Source of the DNA: JALZMG01 sp963844175
Lineage (GTDB): Bacteria > Actinomycetota > Acidimicrobiia > Acidimicrobiales > Ilumatobacteraceae
Direction of reading: 5' to 3'
Assembly: GCA_963844175.1 (NCBI GenBank)
Contig: CAWJNE010000021.1
Coordinates: 496,001-560,000, forward strand
DNA length: 64,000 bases
A program made the position numbers and the translations under genes. This document shows positions 45,110 to 52,938 of the stretch, in pieces. A model generated the notes under the pieces. It saw only the letters and a list, made by a program, of their open reading frames with translations. It had not been told where the DNA came from and ran no database searches. Every line of letters begins with the position of its first letter. Within the stretch, counting starts at the first letter, position 1.

Positions 45110-45897
45110 ACGACGCCGTCATCGGCCGGCGCACCACGAACGGACCGTTCCTCGACCGGCCCGTCAGCCTCGACCACCAGCGCCGCTTGCTGGAGGCGGC
45201 CAGCCGAGCACCGTCGCACTTCAACAGCCAGCCGTGGCGCTTCGTCGTCGTCGAGGACCGCTCGACGATCGAAGCCGTCGCCACGCTGAGCGGCGACAGC
45301 ATGACCCAGCTGATGGAGGAGGGCACGTTCTGGCAGCGGTATCGGCGCTACTTCCGCTTCAGCGAAGAGGAGCTGGCGGCGACCGGCGACGGCATCCACT
45401 TCGATCGCATGCCACGCGCCCTCAAGCCGTTCCGCAAGTTCATCTTCGGTGACACCGGCCAGGCCGTGATGAACCGGTTCGGCGTGCCGCGCACGCTCGG
45501 GTCGGACAACCGGGCCCTCGTGGCCGGTTCGCCCCTGCTGCTCGGCTGCGCCCTGGACCGGGTGGAATACCGGCCCGGCGAGCTGTCCGGCTTCTACTCG
45601 GTGTTCGGGTTGGGCGCGGCGATCGAGAACGTCTGGCTGACGACGACCGAGCTGGGCATGGGCATGCAGTTCGTGTCCACGCCGATGGAGTTCCCCGAGC
45701 GCTGGGCCGAGCTGATCCGGCTGCTGGGCATCCCCGACGACCTCGAGCTGATGGCCGTGTTCCGCCTCGGCTACGTCCCCGTCGATGCCGACCGGCCGAC
45801 GATCGACTGGTCGAGCCGGCATCGCAAGCGCTTCGCCCAGTTCGTCTTCCGCGAGTCCGGAGACCGTCCCGACGACCGCCTGGACGGTCTACCGTGA
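45085..45897 (+). CDS. Nitroreductase-family flavoprotein
   Basis: A 270-aa FMN protein. RRTTNGPFLDRPVSLDHQRR and ASRAPSHFNSQPWRFVVVED form the FMN-binding N-terminus, and FGLGAAIENVWLTTTELGMG the central part. Members reduce quinones, nitroaromatics or other small substrates using NAD(P)H. It overlaps both its neighbours, so it may modify a product of the adjacent polyketide synthase. ATG 45085 is the start; a longer in-frame extension is antisense to hutF and not real. Confidence 0.85.
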   Translation: MGRSVVELNDAVIGRRTTNGPFLDRPVSLDHQRRLLEAASRAPSHFNSQPWRFVVVEDRSTIEAVATLSGDSMTQLMEEGTFWQRYRRYFRFSEEELAATGDGIHFDRMPRALKPFRKFIFGDTGQAVMNRFGVPRTLGSDNRALVAGSPLLLGCALDRVEYRPGELSGFYSVFGLGAAIENVWLTTTELGMGMQFVSTPMEFPERWAELIRLLGIPDDLELMAVFRLGYVPVDADRPTIDWSSRHRKRFAQFVFRESGDRPDDRLDGLP

Positions 45898-46955
45898 CGG
45901 TCCGGATCGCGTCGGTGGCGACGGCGGTGCCGCCGAACCAGGTCAGCCAGGACGAGGCGGTGGCCTACGCCAGGACGCTGTTCCCCGGGCTCTCGACCCG
46001 GGCCTTCGATCGGTTGGCGCCCGTGTTCGAGCACGTGCGCATCGCCCACCGCCACGTGTGCGAGCCGCCGTCCTGGTTCGCCGTGGACCACACGTTCGCC
46101 GAGCGCAACGCCCTCTACCAGCAGTGGGCCACCGACCTCTCCCAGCAAGCCGGTCGTGCCGCCCTCGACGCCGCCGGGGTGGACCCGGCCGACGTCGGCG
46201 GGCTGGTCTTCGTGTCGACCACGGGCCTGGCCACGCCGTCGCTGGATGCCCGGCTGCTGGCCCGCCTCGGCCTCCCCGCCCGCCACACGCATCGCGAGTC
46301 GATGTTCGGGCGCGGCTGTGCCGGCGGTGCCGTCGGGCTGGCGCAGGCCGCCGACCGGGCGCGGCTCACCGGCGGCGGGCGGCCGGTGCTGCTGATCGTC
46401 GCCGAGCTGTGCAGCCTGACGTTCAGGCGGCGGGACGCGTCGGTGGCCAACGTGATCTCCACCGCCCTGTTCGCCGATGGAGTCGCGGCGGCCGTGCTGT
46501 CGGCGGACGACGACGCGTCCGGTCCCGAGGTCCTCGGCCACGACGGGGTGACGTGGCCCGACACCGAGGAGCTGATGGGGTGGACGTTCGGCGCCGACGG
46601 GTTGACGGTGATGCTGTCCAAGAGCATCCCCAACCTCGTGCGGCGGGAGTTCCGGACCAGCTTCGACGAGGCCTGCACGACCCTCGGCGTCGACCCTGGC
46701 GACGTGCGCCACCACCTCGTCCACCCGGGGAGCGCGATCGTGCTCGACGCCGTCGAGGAGGCGCTCGGGCTCGACCCCAAGGCATTGCACCTCTCGCGAG
46801 ACGTCCTGGCCGACCAGGGCAACATGTCGGCGGCGACCGTGCTGTTCATCCTCCAGCGGTTCATCGACGGTGCGCTCGGGGCGCCGGGTGACCTGGCCGT
46901 GATATCGGCGATGGGCCCAGGGTTCTCCGCCGACCACGTCGTCCTCAGGTGCTAG
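45894..46955 (+). CDS. Type III polyketide synthase
   Basis: A 353-aa chalcone/stilbene-synthase-type condensing enzyme. The catalytic Cys142 is in GRGCAGGAVGLAQAAD, His in HHLVHPGSAIVLDAVEEAL and Asn in ADQGNMSAATVLF. Bacterial members extend fatty acyl or aromatic starters with malonyl-CoA to give alkylresorcinols, pyrones or tetrahydroxynaphthalene. The adjacent methyltransferase-like gene recalls srsA-srsB clusters of phenolic lipids. GTG 45894 overlaps the nitroreductase stop. Confidence 0.93.
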   Translation: MTVRIASVATAVPPNQVSQDEAVAYARTLFPGLSTRAFDRLAPVFEHVRIAHRHVCEPPSWFAVDHTFAERNALYQQWATDLSQQAGRAALDAAGVDPADVGGLVFVSTTGLATPSLDARLLARLGLPARHTHRESMFGRGCAGGAVGLAQAADRARLTGGGRPVLLIVAELCSLTFRRRDASVANVISTALFADGVAAAVLSADDDASGPEVLGHDGVTWPDTEELMGWTFGADGLTVMLSKSIPNLVRREFRTSFDEACTTLGVDPGDVRHHLVHPGSAIVLDAVEEALGLDPKALHLSRDVLADQGNMSAATVLFILQRFIDGALGAPGDLAVISAMGPGFSADHVVLRC

Positions 46956-47497
46956 TCGGTGGCTCGCTGCGCTCGGCCGTCGGTGTCGCGGCGATGGCGG
47001 CGCAGCGACTGCTCGAGCTGCGCCACGCACGGCGCAACGAGGACGCGCTGCGGGCGGGCGGCGCCGTCGAGTTCGGCGCCGGCCACTACCCGGTGATCGT
47101 GGCCATGCACACGGCATGGCTGGCGTCGACGCTCTGGGAGGGGCGCCGCGCCCGCCGGGTGCTCCCAGTCCCGCTGGTCGCCTTGGTCGCCGCCCAGGGG
47201 CTGCGCTACTGGGCCATCCGCAGCCTCGGAGCGCAGTGGACGACGCGCGTCCTCGTCGACCCCGCGGCGACGCCGGTGGACCGTGGGCCGTACCGATACC
47301 TGCGCCACCCCAACTACGTCGCCGTCGCCGCCGAGATCGCCGCCTTTCCGATGGTCGTCGGTGCCTGGCGCACGGCCACGGGCTTCTCGGTCGCCAACGC
47401 CATCGTCCTGCGCCACCGCATCGGGGTGGAGGACGAGGCCCGCCGCGCCGCGCCGATGAGTCGTGGCGGGCCGGGAGGTCGTGTCCGCCATGGATGA
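46949..47497 (+). CDS. Isoprenylcysteine carboxyl methyltransferase-family membrane protein
   Basis: A 182-aa membrane protein with about four helices and the ICMT signature GPYRYLRHPNYVAVAAEIAA. SrsB-type members methylate phenolic lipids made by type III polyketide synthases, and this gene overlaps such a synthase by 7 nt. The product is therefore probably an O-methylated alkylphenol or pyrone (inference). Its end overlaps the next gene. Confidence 0.88.
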   Translation: MLVGGSLRSAVGVAAMAAQRLLELRHARRNEDALRAGGAVEFGAGHYPVIVAMHTAWLASTLWEGRRARRVLPVPLVALVAAQGLRYWAIRSLGAQWTTRVLVDPAATPVDRGPYRYLRHPNYVAVAAEIAAFPMVVGAWRTATGFSVANAIVLRHRIGVEDEARRAAPMSRGGPGGRVRHG

Positions 47498-47951
47498 ACC
47501 ACAGGTCGTGACCGTCGAGTCGTCCCCGACGGCCGTCGTGCGGGGCACGGTGCCCGCCGATCAGCTCCCGGCGTTCTTCGACGCCGCGTTCCAGCGCCTG
47601 CCCGCGGCGATCGCCGCACAGGGCGTCCAGATCGCCGGGGCGGCGTTCGCCCGGTACCCATCGCCGCCGGCGGACGTGGTCGAGCTCGAGGTCGGCTTCC
47701 CGGTCGACCGTCCCATCGAGGCGACCGAGGACGTCGGGTCCGGGTCGCTGCCCGCCGGTCGGGTCGCCCGTGTGGTGCACGCCGGCAGCTTCGAGGAGCT
47801 CGGGACGTCGTGGGAGCGCCTGCAGGTGTGGATGGACGAACAGGGGCACCATCGCGGCGACGGGTTCTGGGAGGTCTACCTCACCGAACCATCGCCCGAG
47901 ATGGATCCGGCCGATCTGCGCACCGAGCTGAACTGGCCCATCGTCGGCTGA
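47490..47951 (+). CDS. GyrI-like/effector-binding domain protein
   Basis: A 153-aa protein of the GyrI-like small-molecule-binding family (AraC effector-binding fold): VVTVESSPTAVVRGTVPADQ, LEVGFPVDRPIEAT and GDGFWEVYLTEPSPEMDP. Such proteins bind or hydrolyse cyclic or hydrophobic compounds. ATG 47490 is preferred; GTG 47481 and GTG 47463 are in frame. It is the last gene of the polyketide cluster and converges with azlD, 6 nt away. Confidence 0.8.
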   Translation: MDEPQVVTVESSPTAVVRGTVPADQLPAFFDAAFQRLPAAIAAQGVQIAGAAFARYPSPPADVVELEVGFPVDRPIEATEDVGSGSLPAGRVARVVHAGSFEELGTSWERLQVWMDEQGHHRGDGFWEVYLTEPSPEMDPADLRTELNWPIVG

Positions 47952-47957
47952 TCGAGG

Positions 47958-48266
47958 TCAGCTGACGAGGCGGACCAGCGCCGTCGCGCCGGCGGCGAGG
48001 ACGAGCACCACGAGCAGGTTGACCCGCCGCCACAGGGCGATGCCGGCGACGGCGACCCCGGCCGCCCGGGCGTCGAGGACGAGGGACTTCCCGTCGGCGA
48101 ACGTCTGCACCACGACGATGGCGGCGAGGACCGCCGCCGGCAGGGCGATGACGAACCGGCGCACGGCCACCGGCAGCTCGCGGCCGCCGAGCACTGCCGG
48201 TCCGGCGCCCTTCAGAGCGAACGTGATGAGGGCGCCGAAGACGACGGCCAGCCAGACCTCGGTCAT
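47958..48266 (-). CDS. azlD: AzlD-family branched-chain amino acid transport subunit
   Basis: A 102-aa membrane protein with about four helices. LITFALKGAGPAVLGGRELP is the AzlD signature. With AzlC it forms a two-component exporter of branched-chain amino acids. Its start overlaps the azlC stop. Confidence 0.88.
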   Translation of the reverse strand: MTEVWLAVVFGALITFALKGAGPAVLGGRELPVAVRRFVIALPAAVLAAIVVVQTFADGKSLVLDARAAGVAVAGIALWRRVNLLVVLVLAAGATALVRLVS

Positions 48267-48946
48267 GGTCGGCGCGCCAGCAGGACGGCGCCGCAGGCGG
48301 CGACGATCGGCACCCCGGCCGGGGCGAACGGGACGAGCACCAGGGCGATGACGGCCGCCGCGGCGGCAATGGCCCGCCGCTCCGGGATGCGCAGCTCGGC
48401 GGCCAGCAGGGCGAGGAAGAAGGCGGGGAACAGCACGTCGAGACCGAGCGCCTCGGGGTCGGGGATGCTGTCACCGGCAAGCACCCCGACGGCGGTCCCG
48501 CCCACCCAGACCAAGTACTGCGGCGCGGTGGCGCCGATGAGGCGGCGCCGGGCGAACGTGCCGTCCCCATTGGCGGCGAGCACGAATGAGGCGTCGACGA
48601 GGGTCTGGCCCTCGACGGCCCGGCGCACCCGTCCCCCGACCAACGACGGCGCCAGGGCGATGCCCATCACGAGGAAGCGCATGTTGATCAGCACGGCGGC
48701 GGCGAGCGCGGCAATGAGCGTGCCGCCGTCGCTGAGCACGGAGAGCAGGGCGAACTGGGCCGAGCCGGCGAACACGACCGTCGACATGACGATCGGGGCC
48801 AGCGACCCCCACCCTGCGTCGGCGGCGTTGACGCCGAACACCACACCGATCAGCCCGGTGGGAACGATGAGGGGCAGCGCCGCCCGGAACCCGGCGCGAT
48901 AGGAGTCCTCCGGGCGCTCGTCGACGTGGGGTCCGGCGCGCCTCAC
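48263..48946 (-). CDS. azlC: AzlC-family branched-chain amino acid permease
   Basis: A 227-aa membrane protein. PLIVPTGLIGVVFGVNAADA, STVVFAGSAQFALLSVL and NMRFLVMGIALAPSLVG are AzlC signatures. GTG 48946 overlaps the upstream aldo/keto reductase stop as GTGA, which decides the start. It works with AzlD encoded next. Confidence 0.9.
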   Translation of the reverse strand: MRRAGPHVDERPEDSYRAGFRAALPLIVPTGLIGVVFGVNAADAGWGSLAPIVMSTVVFAGSAQFALLSVLSDGGTLIAALAAAVLINMRFLVMGIALAPSLVGGRVRRAVEGQTLVDASFVLAANGDGTFARRRLIGATAPQYLVWVGGTAVGVLAGDSIPDPEALGLDVLFPAFFLALLAAELRIPERRAIAAAAAVIALVLVPFAPAGVPIVAACGAVLLARRP

Positions 48947-49737
48947 GCGGCGAGGCGCTCGACGAGCGCCTTCTCGCCGGCGCCGAACCACGGACCGTCA
49001 CCGGCGGCGGCGTTCTCGACCATCCGCTCCGGGCGGGTCGTCGCCGGGATCGACACCGTGGCCGCTGGGTGGCTGAGGCCGTACTTGAGCAGGGCCTGGG
49101 GCCACGTCGTCACGCCGAAGTCGGCGAGCGGCGCCAGGTCGGCAGCACTCGGCGACCGACCGACGAGCCCACCGGCGGCGAATGGTCGCATCAGGATCAC
49201 GCCGATGCCGAGCTCCTGGGCGAGCGGGAAGATGCGCTGCTCGACCTCCCGCTCGCGTGGGTTGTACGGCACCTGTACCGCGCCGATGCGGCCCGTGCGC
49301 ATCACGGTCTCCAACTCGTCGAACGCCGAGGCCTGCCAATGGGTGGCGGCCACGACGTCGATCTCGCCGGCGTCGCGGCGCCGCTCCAGCTGGTCCAGGC
49401 GAGTCGGCCACTCGACGAGGTTGTGCACCTGGAACACCTCGACGTGCCCGCCGTAGAAGTCGAGCGAGGCGGCGATCTGCCGCTCGGCCTCGTCGTCGTC
49501 GGGCGTCCAGACCTTGGTCGCCACGGTGGCCTCGGATCGGCGAGCGCCGAGCGTCTCGCCCAGGATCCGCTCGGCGTGCCCGTACATCGGTGACGAGTCG
49601 ACGAACGTGGCGCCACGATCGAGGGCTGCGTCCGTGATGGCCTGGCGGGTGTCGTCGACCGTGCCGACGTCGAAGGTCTTCGACGTGCCCATGCCGATCA
49701 CGGCGACGTCGAGGTCGGCCAGGGCGCGGTGCTCCAT
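48943..49737 (-). CDS. Aldo/keto reductase
   Basis: A 264-aa reductase. LADLDVAVIGMGTSKTFDVG begins the barrel; GATFVDSSPMYGHAERILGE has catalytic Asp and Tyr, ATVATKVWTP has Lys, and VEVFQVHNLVEW has His. It is shorter than typical AKRs but complete. ATG 49737 matches the family start; GTG 49794, overlapping the ABC gene, is an alternative. The substrate is unknown. Confidence 0.87.
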   Translation of the reverse strand: MEHRALADLDVAVIGMGTSKTFDVGTVDDTRQAITDAALDRGATFVDSSPMYGHAERILGETLGARRSEATVATKVWTPDDDEAERQIAASLDFYGGHVEVFQVHNLVEWPTRLDQLERRRDAGEIDVVAATHWQASAFDELETVMRTGRIGAVQVPYNPREREVEQRIFPLAQELGIGVILMRPFAAGGLVGRSPSAADLAPLADFGVTTWPQALLKYGLSHPAATVSIPATTRPERMVENAAAGDGPWFGAGEKALVERLAA

Positions 49738-49780
49738 GGCGGCCAGGATGGCCCGTCGGATCCCCTGACCCGTCGTCGGT

Positions 49781-51487
49781 TCAACCGATGTCACGCCGCA
49801 GGGTGGTGATCCGTCCGATCAGCGCCAGGGCGACGGCGTAGCCCGAGAACACGACCAGACCCGCCCATCGGGGCAGTAGCTCCCCGTCGCCGAGCTGGTT
49901 GAAGAACCCAGCCCCCATCACGGCGTCGGCCGCCGCCCCGGGCAGGAACTTCCCGACCTCGTCCAGCCCGTCGACGGCACCGAGGCCGAGTCGGGCGACC
50001 GGCTCGACGAGCTGGGTGACGGCGAGGATGATCACGATGGCGGCCACCTGGTTGGACACCACGCTGCCGAATGCCACGCCGAGCACGGTCCACAGCGCAG
50101 TGACGACCACCCCGAGCAACAGCACCTGGAGGATGGCGCCGTTCGAGAGGTAGGCGCCGTCACCGCGCCACGCCAGCACCGGCGCGCCACCGACAACCAC
50201 GGCCGCCACGCCGACGAGCCCGTACACGAGCCCCAGTGGGATCGAGGCGACCATCTTGGCGACGAGGAGGGTCGTCCGATCCGGCTCGACGAGGACGGAC
50301 TGCGTGATCGTGCGGTAGCGGAACTCGCTCGTCATCGCCAGGCTGCCGATGACGAGCGGAAACACATAGCCGACGCCGTTGATCAGCGAATACACGGACG
50401 ATGCGGCGTCCACGCCATCCAACGACGGGATGCCGGGGCGGCTCGCGGCGTCGTCGGCCGAGATCGAGAAGGCCAACGCCGCGCCGATGAGGACCAGGTA
50501 GGCGGCCGAGACGATCAGGAGGACCCACCACAGCGGCGTCGAGATCAGCTTGCGGTACTCGGCCCGCAGCGCCGCCCTCACGGCACCGCGTCGGAGCGGT
50601 GGGGGGGCGGTGAGGCGCAGGAACACGCTCTCGAGGTCGGTGCGGCGAGTGGTCAGCTGGTGGAGCTCGATTCCATCGGCGTGGGCCGCGGCGCCGACCT
50701 CGGCCGCGGTGACGCCGACGATCCGCAGGCCGGCGCCGTCGTCGGCGACCGTCCACCGCCGGCCGGCGCTGACGGCCCGCAGTGCGTCGCGATCGGGCGA
50801 CTCGGCGTACACGTCCACGCCGGCCAGCTCGTCCAGGTCGGCGAGCGGCGAGGCGTGGGCCAGCCGTCCGTTGGCGATGATGACGACGTCATCGACGGTC
50901 GACTGCACCTCCCCGAGCACGTGGCTGGAGATGAGCACCGTGCGTCCTTGGTCGGCGAACCATCGAAGGAGGTGACGCATCCACACGATGCCCTCGGGGT
51001 CCAGACCGTTGGCCGGTTCGTCGAGGACGACTGCGGGCGGGTCACCGAGCAGAGCGGTGGCCAGGCCGAGTCGCTGGCGCATACCGGTCGAGTAGCCGCC
51101 GACCCGACGCTTCGCTGCGCCGGCCAGCCCGACCAGTTCGAGCACCTCGCGACATCGGCTGCGATCGACGCCGACCTGTGGCGCGTACACCTCCAGGTGG
51201 GCGAGCCCGGTGCGACCGGGGTGGAAGCCGGACGCGTCGAGCAGCGCACCGACCGTGCGGCCGGGGCGAACGAGATCGGCGTACGGGCGATCGCCGACCA
51301 GCGCACGGCCGCCGCTCGCCGCGGCCAGGCCGAGGAGCACCCGCAGCGTGGTCGTCTTGCCGGCGCCGTTGGGTCCGAGAAATCCGGTGACCCGGCCGGG
51401 CCGCACGGTGAAGCTGAGGTCGTCGACGGCGTGGATCGTTCCGAACCGCTTGCTCAGCTGATCGACGGTGAGCGAAGGAGCGTCCAC
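49781..51487 (-). CDS. ABC-2-type transporter, ATPase and permease fused
   Basis: A 568-aa chain. Residues 1-300 are a nucleotide-binding domain: Walker A GFLGPNGAGKTTTLRVLLGL, signature YSTGMRQRLGLATAL, Walker B AVVLDEPANGLDPEGI. Residues 310-568 are a membrane domain of about six helices of the ABC-2 kind (SEFRYRTITQSVLVEPDRTT). In most actinobacteria these are separate genes; the fusion order ATPase-permease is uncommon. It probably exports a drug or lipid. GTG 51487 is 23 nt after the def stop. Confidence 0.88.
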   Translation of the reverse strand: MDAPSLTVDQLSKRFGTIHAVDDLSFTVRPGRVTGFLGPNGAGKTTTLRVLLGLAAASGGRALVGDRPYADLVRPGRTVGALLDASGFHPGRTGLAHLEVYAPQVGVDRSRCREVLELVGLAGAAKRRVGGYSTGMRQRLGLATALLGDPPAVVLDEPANGLDPEGIVWMRHLLRWFADQGRTVLISSHVLGEVQSTVDDVVIIANGRLAHASPLADLDELAGVDVYAESPDRDALRAVSAGRRWTVADDGAGLRIVGVTAAEVGAAAHADGIELHQLTTRRTDLESVFLRLTAPPPLRRGAVRAALRAEYRKLISTPLWWVLLIVSAAYLVLIGAALAFSISADDAASRPGIPSLDGVDAASSVYSLINGVGYVFPLVIGSLAMTSEFRYRTITQSVLVEPDRTTLLVAKMVASIPLGLVYGLVGVAAVVVGGAPVLAWRGDGAYLSNGAILQVLLLGVVVTALWTVLGVAFGSVVSNQVAAIVIILAVTQLVEPVARLGLGAVDGLDEVGKFLPGAAADAVMGAGFFNQLGDGELLPRWAGLVVFSGYAVALALIGRITTLRRDIG

Positions 51488-51510
51488 CGGTCGTCAGGCC
51501 CGGGTCGCCA

Positions 51511-52086
51511 TCACGACCCGACCCGCTGCACGAATTGGGTGATCCGCTCGACGAACGCGGCGCGGTGGAAACGCTCGAACTGCTCCCACGTTGTGAGGGT
51601 CGTGGTGTCGGCGACCCGGTCGAGGAACAGCCGACCATCGAGGTGGTCGCACTCGTGCTGGAACGTGCCCGCCGTCAGGCCCCGTTTCACCTCGTCGTGC
51701 GGGACGCCGTGGCGGTCGAGGTAGCGGACCCGGACGTTGACGTGGCGGAACACGTTGCCGCGGAGGTCGGGGACGGAGAGGCACCCCTCGTTGATCTCGA
51801 CCAGCTCGTCGTCGAGCGGCTCGATGATCGGGTTGACGACGACGGTCAGCGGGATCGGCGGCTTGTACGGGTAGCGGGCGTTGTGGTGGACGTGGATCAC
51901 GGCGATGCGCACCGGCTCGTGGACCTGATTGGCGGCCAGGCCGGCGCCCTCGGCGTGGCGCATCGTGTCGATGAGGTCGTCGATCAGCGTCTGGATGTCG
52001 TCGGACACCAGCTCGTCGGTCGTGACCTCCCGGGCCCGCTGGCGCAGCACGGGGTGGCCGACGGTGGCGATCGGCCGGACGGTCAC
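51511..52086 (-). CDS. def: Peptide deformylase
   Basis: A 191-aa metalloenzyme that removes the N-formyl group from new proteins. All three motifs are present: EGAGLAANQVHEPVRIAV, INEGCLSVPDLRGN and GTFQHECDHLDGRLFLDRV (HExxH). GTG 52086 overlaps the preceding oxygenase stop as GTGA. No methionyl-tRNA formyltransferase is adjacent, so this may be a second deformylase. Confidence 0.94.
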   Translation of the reverse strand: MTVRPIATVGHPVLRQRAREVTTDELVSDDIQTLIDDLIDTMRHAEGAGLAANQVHEPVRIAVIHVHHNARYPYKPPIPLTVVVNPIIEPLDDELVEINEGCLSVPDLRGNVFRHVNVRVRYLDRHGVPHDEVKRGLTAGTFQHECDHLDGRLFLDRVADTTTLTTWEQFERFHRAAFVERITQFVQRVGS

Positions 52087-52907
52087 GGCGCGGCGGCCTC
52101 GGCCCGGGTCCAGAGGACGGGGAACAGCGGGTGGTCCATCGGGGCGCCGGCCGGCAGCTCGTCGGCCAGCCCGGTGAACGGGGGCGACGTGGCCCACGGG
52201 CGCGGCGCGTGGGTGATGTCGTCGCCGAGGAAGCGGACCGACAGCACCCGCCGGCGGTGCGGGCCGTTGACGCCGGCGGCGCCATGCAGCGTGAGGTAGT
52301 GGAAGAACACGGCGTCGCCCGGCTCCAGTTCCCAGCCGAGGATGCGGAACTCGTCGGGCCGGCCGTCGATGTCGGGCAGCTCGGCGAGCGCGCCGTCCGG
52401 GAACCACTTGGCCTGGTCGTCGCGGAACGACCGGGGCAGGTACCACTGGCCCTGGTGCGAGCCGGCGACGAGCTCGAGCGTCGAGGCTCGTGGGACCGGG
52501 TCGACGGGCAGCCACATGCTCACCCCCTGCCGTCCGTCGATGTTGTAGTACGGCAGGTCCTGGTGCCACGGCGTGCGCTGGCGGGTGCCTGGCTCCTTGA
52601 CCAGCACGTGGTCGTGGAAGAGCCGGACGGTGTCGCTGCCCATCAGGTCGGCGGCGATGGCGGCCACCCCCGAGGTGCGGATGAACCGCTCCATGACCGG
52701 CAGGTGGCTCCAGGTGCAGAAGTCCTCCACGAAGGCGCCGTCGTCGTCGGCGCTGGCTCGCTTGGCCAACGGCGAGGGGTCGGCCAGGACGGCGTCGATC
52801 GCCTCGGCGGCGAGGGCGATGTGCTCGGCGTCGACAGCGCGGCGCACGCACACCGCGCCGTCGCGCTGGAAGTCACTCCGCCGGTTCTCCTGAGGATTCG
52901 GGGTCAT
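52083..52907 (-). CDS. Phytanoyl-CoA dioxygenase-family protein
   Basis: A 274-aa Fe(II)/2-oxoglutarate oxygenase of the PhyH family. WHQDLPYYNIDGRQGVSMWL holds the H-x-D pair, and FFHYLTLHGAAGVNGPHRRR the distal His and the 2-oxoglutarate Arg. Substrates in the family range from phytanoyl-CoA to natural products and are not predictable here. It lies between hutU and def on the same strand, 31 nt after hutU. Confidence 0.87.
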   Translation of the reverse strand: MTPNPQENRRSDFQRDGAVCVRRAVDAEHIALAAEAIDAVLADPSPLAKRASADDDGAFVEDFCTWSHLPVMERFIRTSGVAAIAADLMGSDTVRLFHDHVLVKEPGTRQRTPWHQDLPYYNIDGRQGVSMWLPVDPVPRASTLELVAGSHQGQWYLPRSFRDDQAKWFPDGALAELPDIDGRPDEFRILGWELEPGDAVFFHYLTLHGAAGVNGPHRRRVLSVRFLGDDITHAPRPWATSPPFTGLADELPAGAPMDHPLFPVLWTRAEAAAP

Positions 52908-52938
52908 TCTTGACCCCTGAAAACGCTTGAGAACCGGA

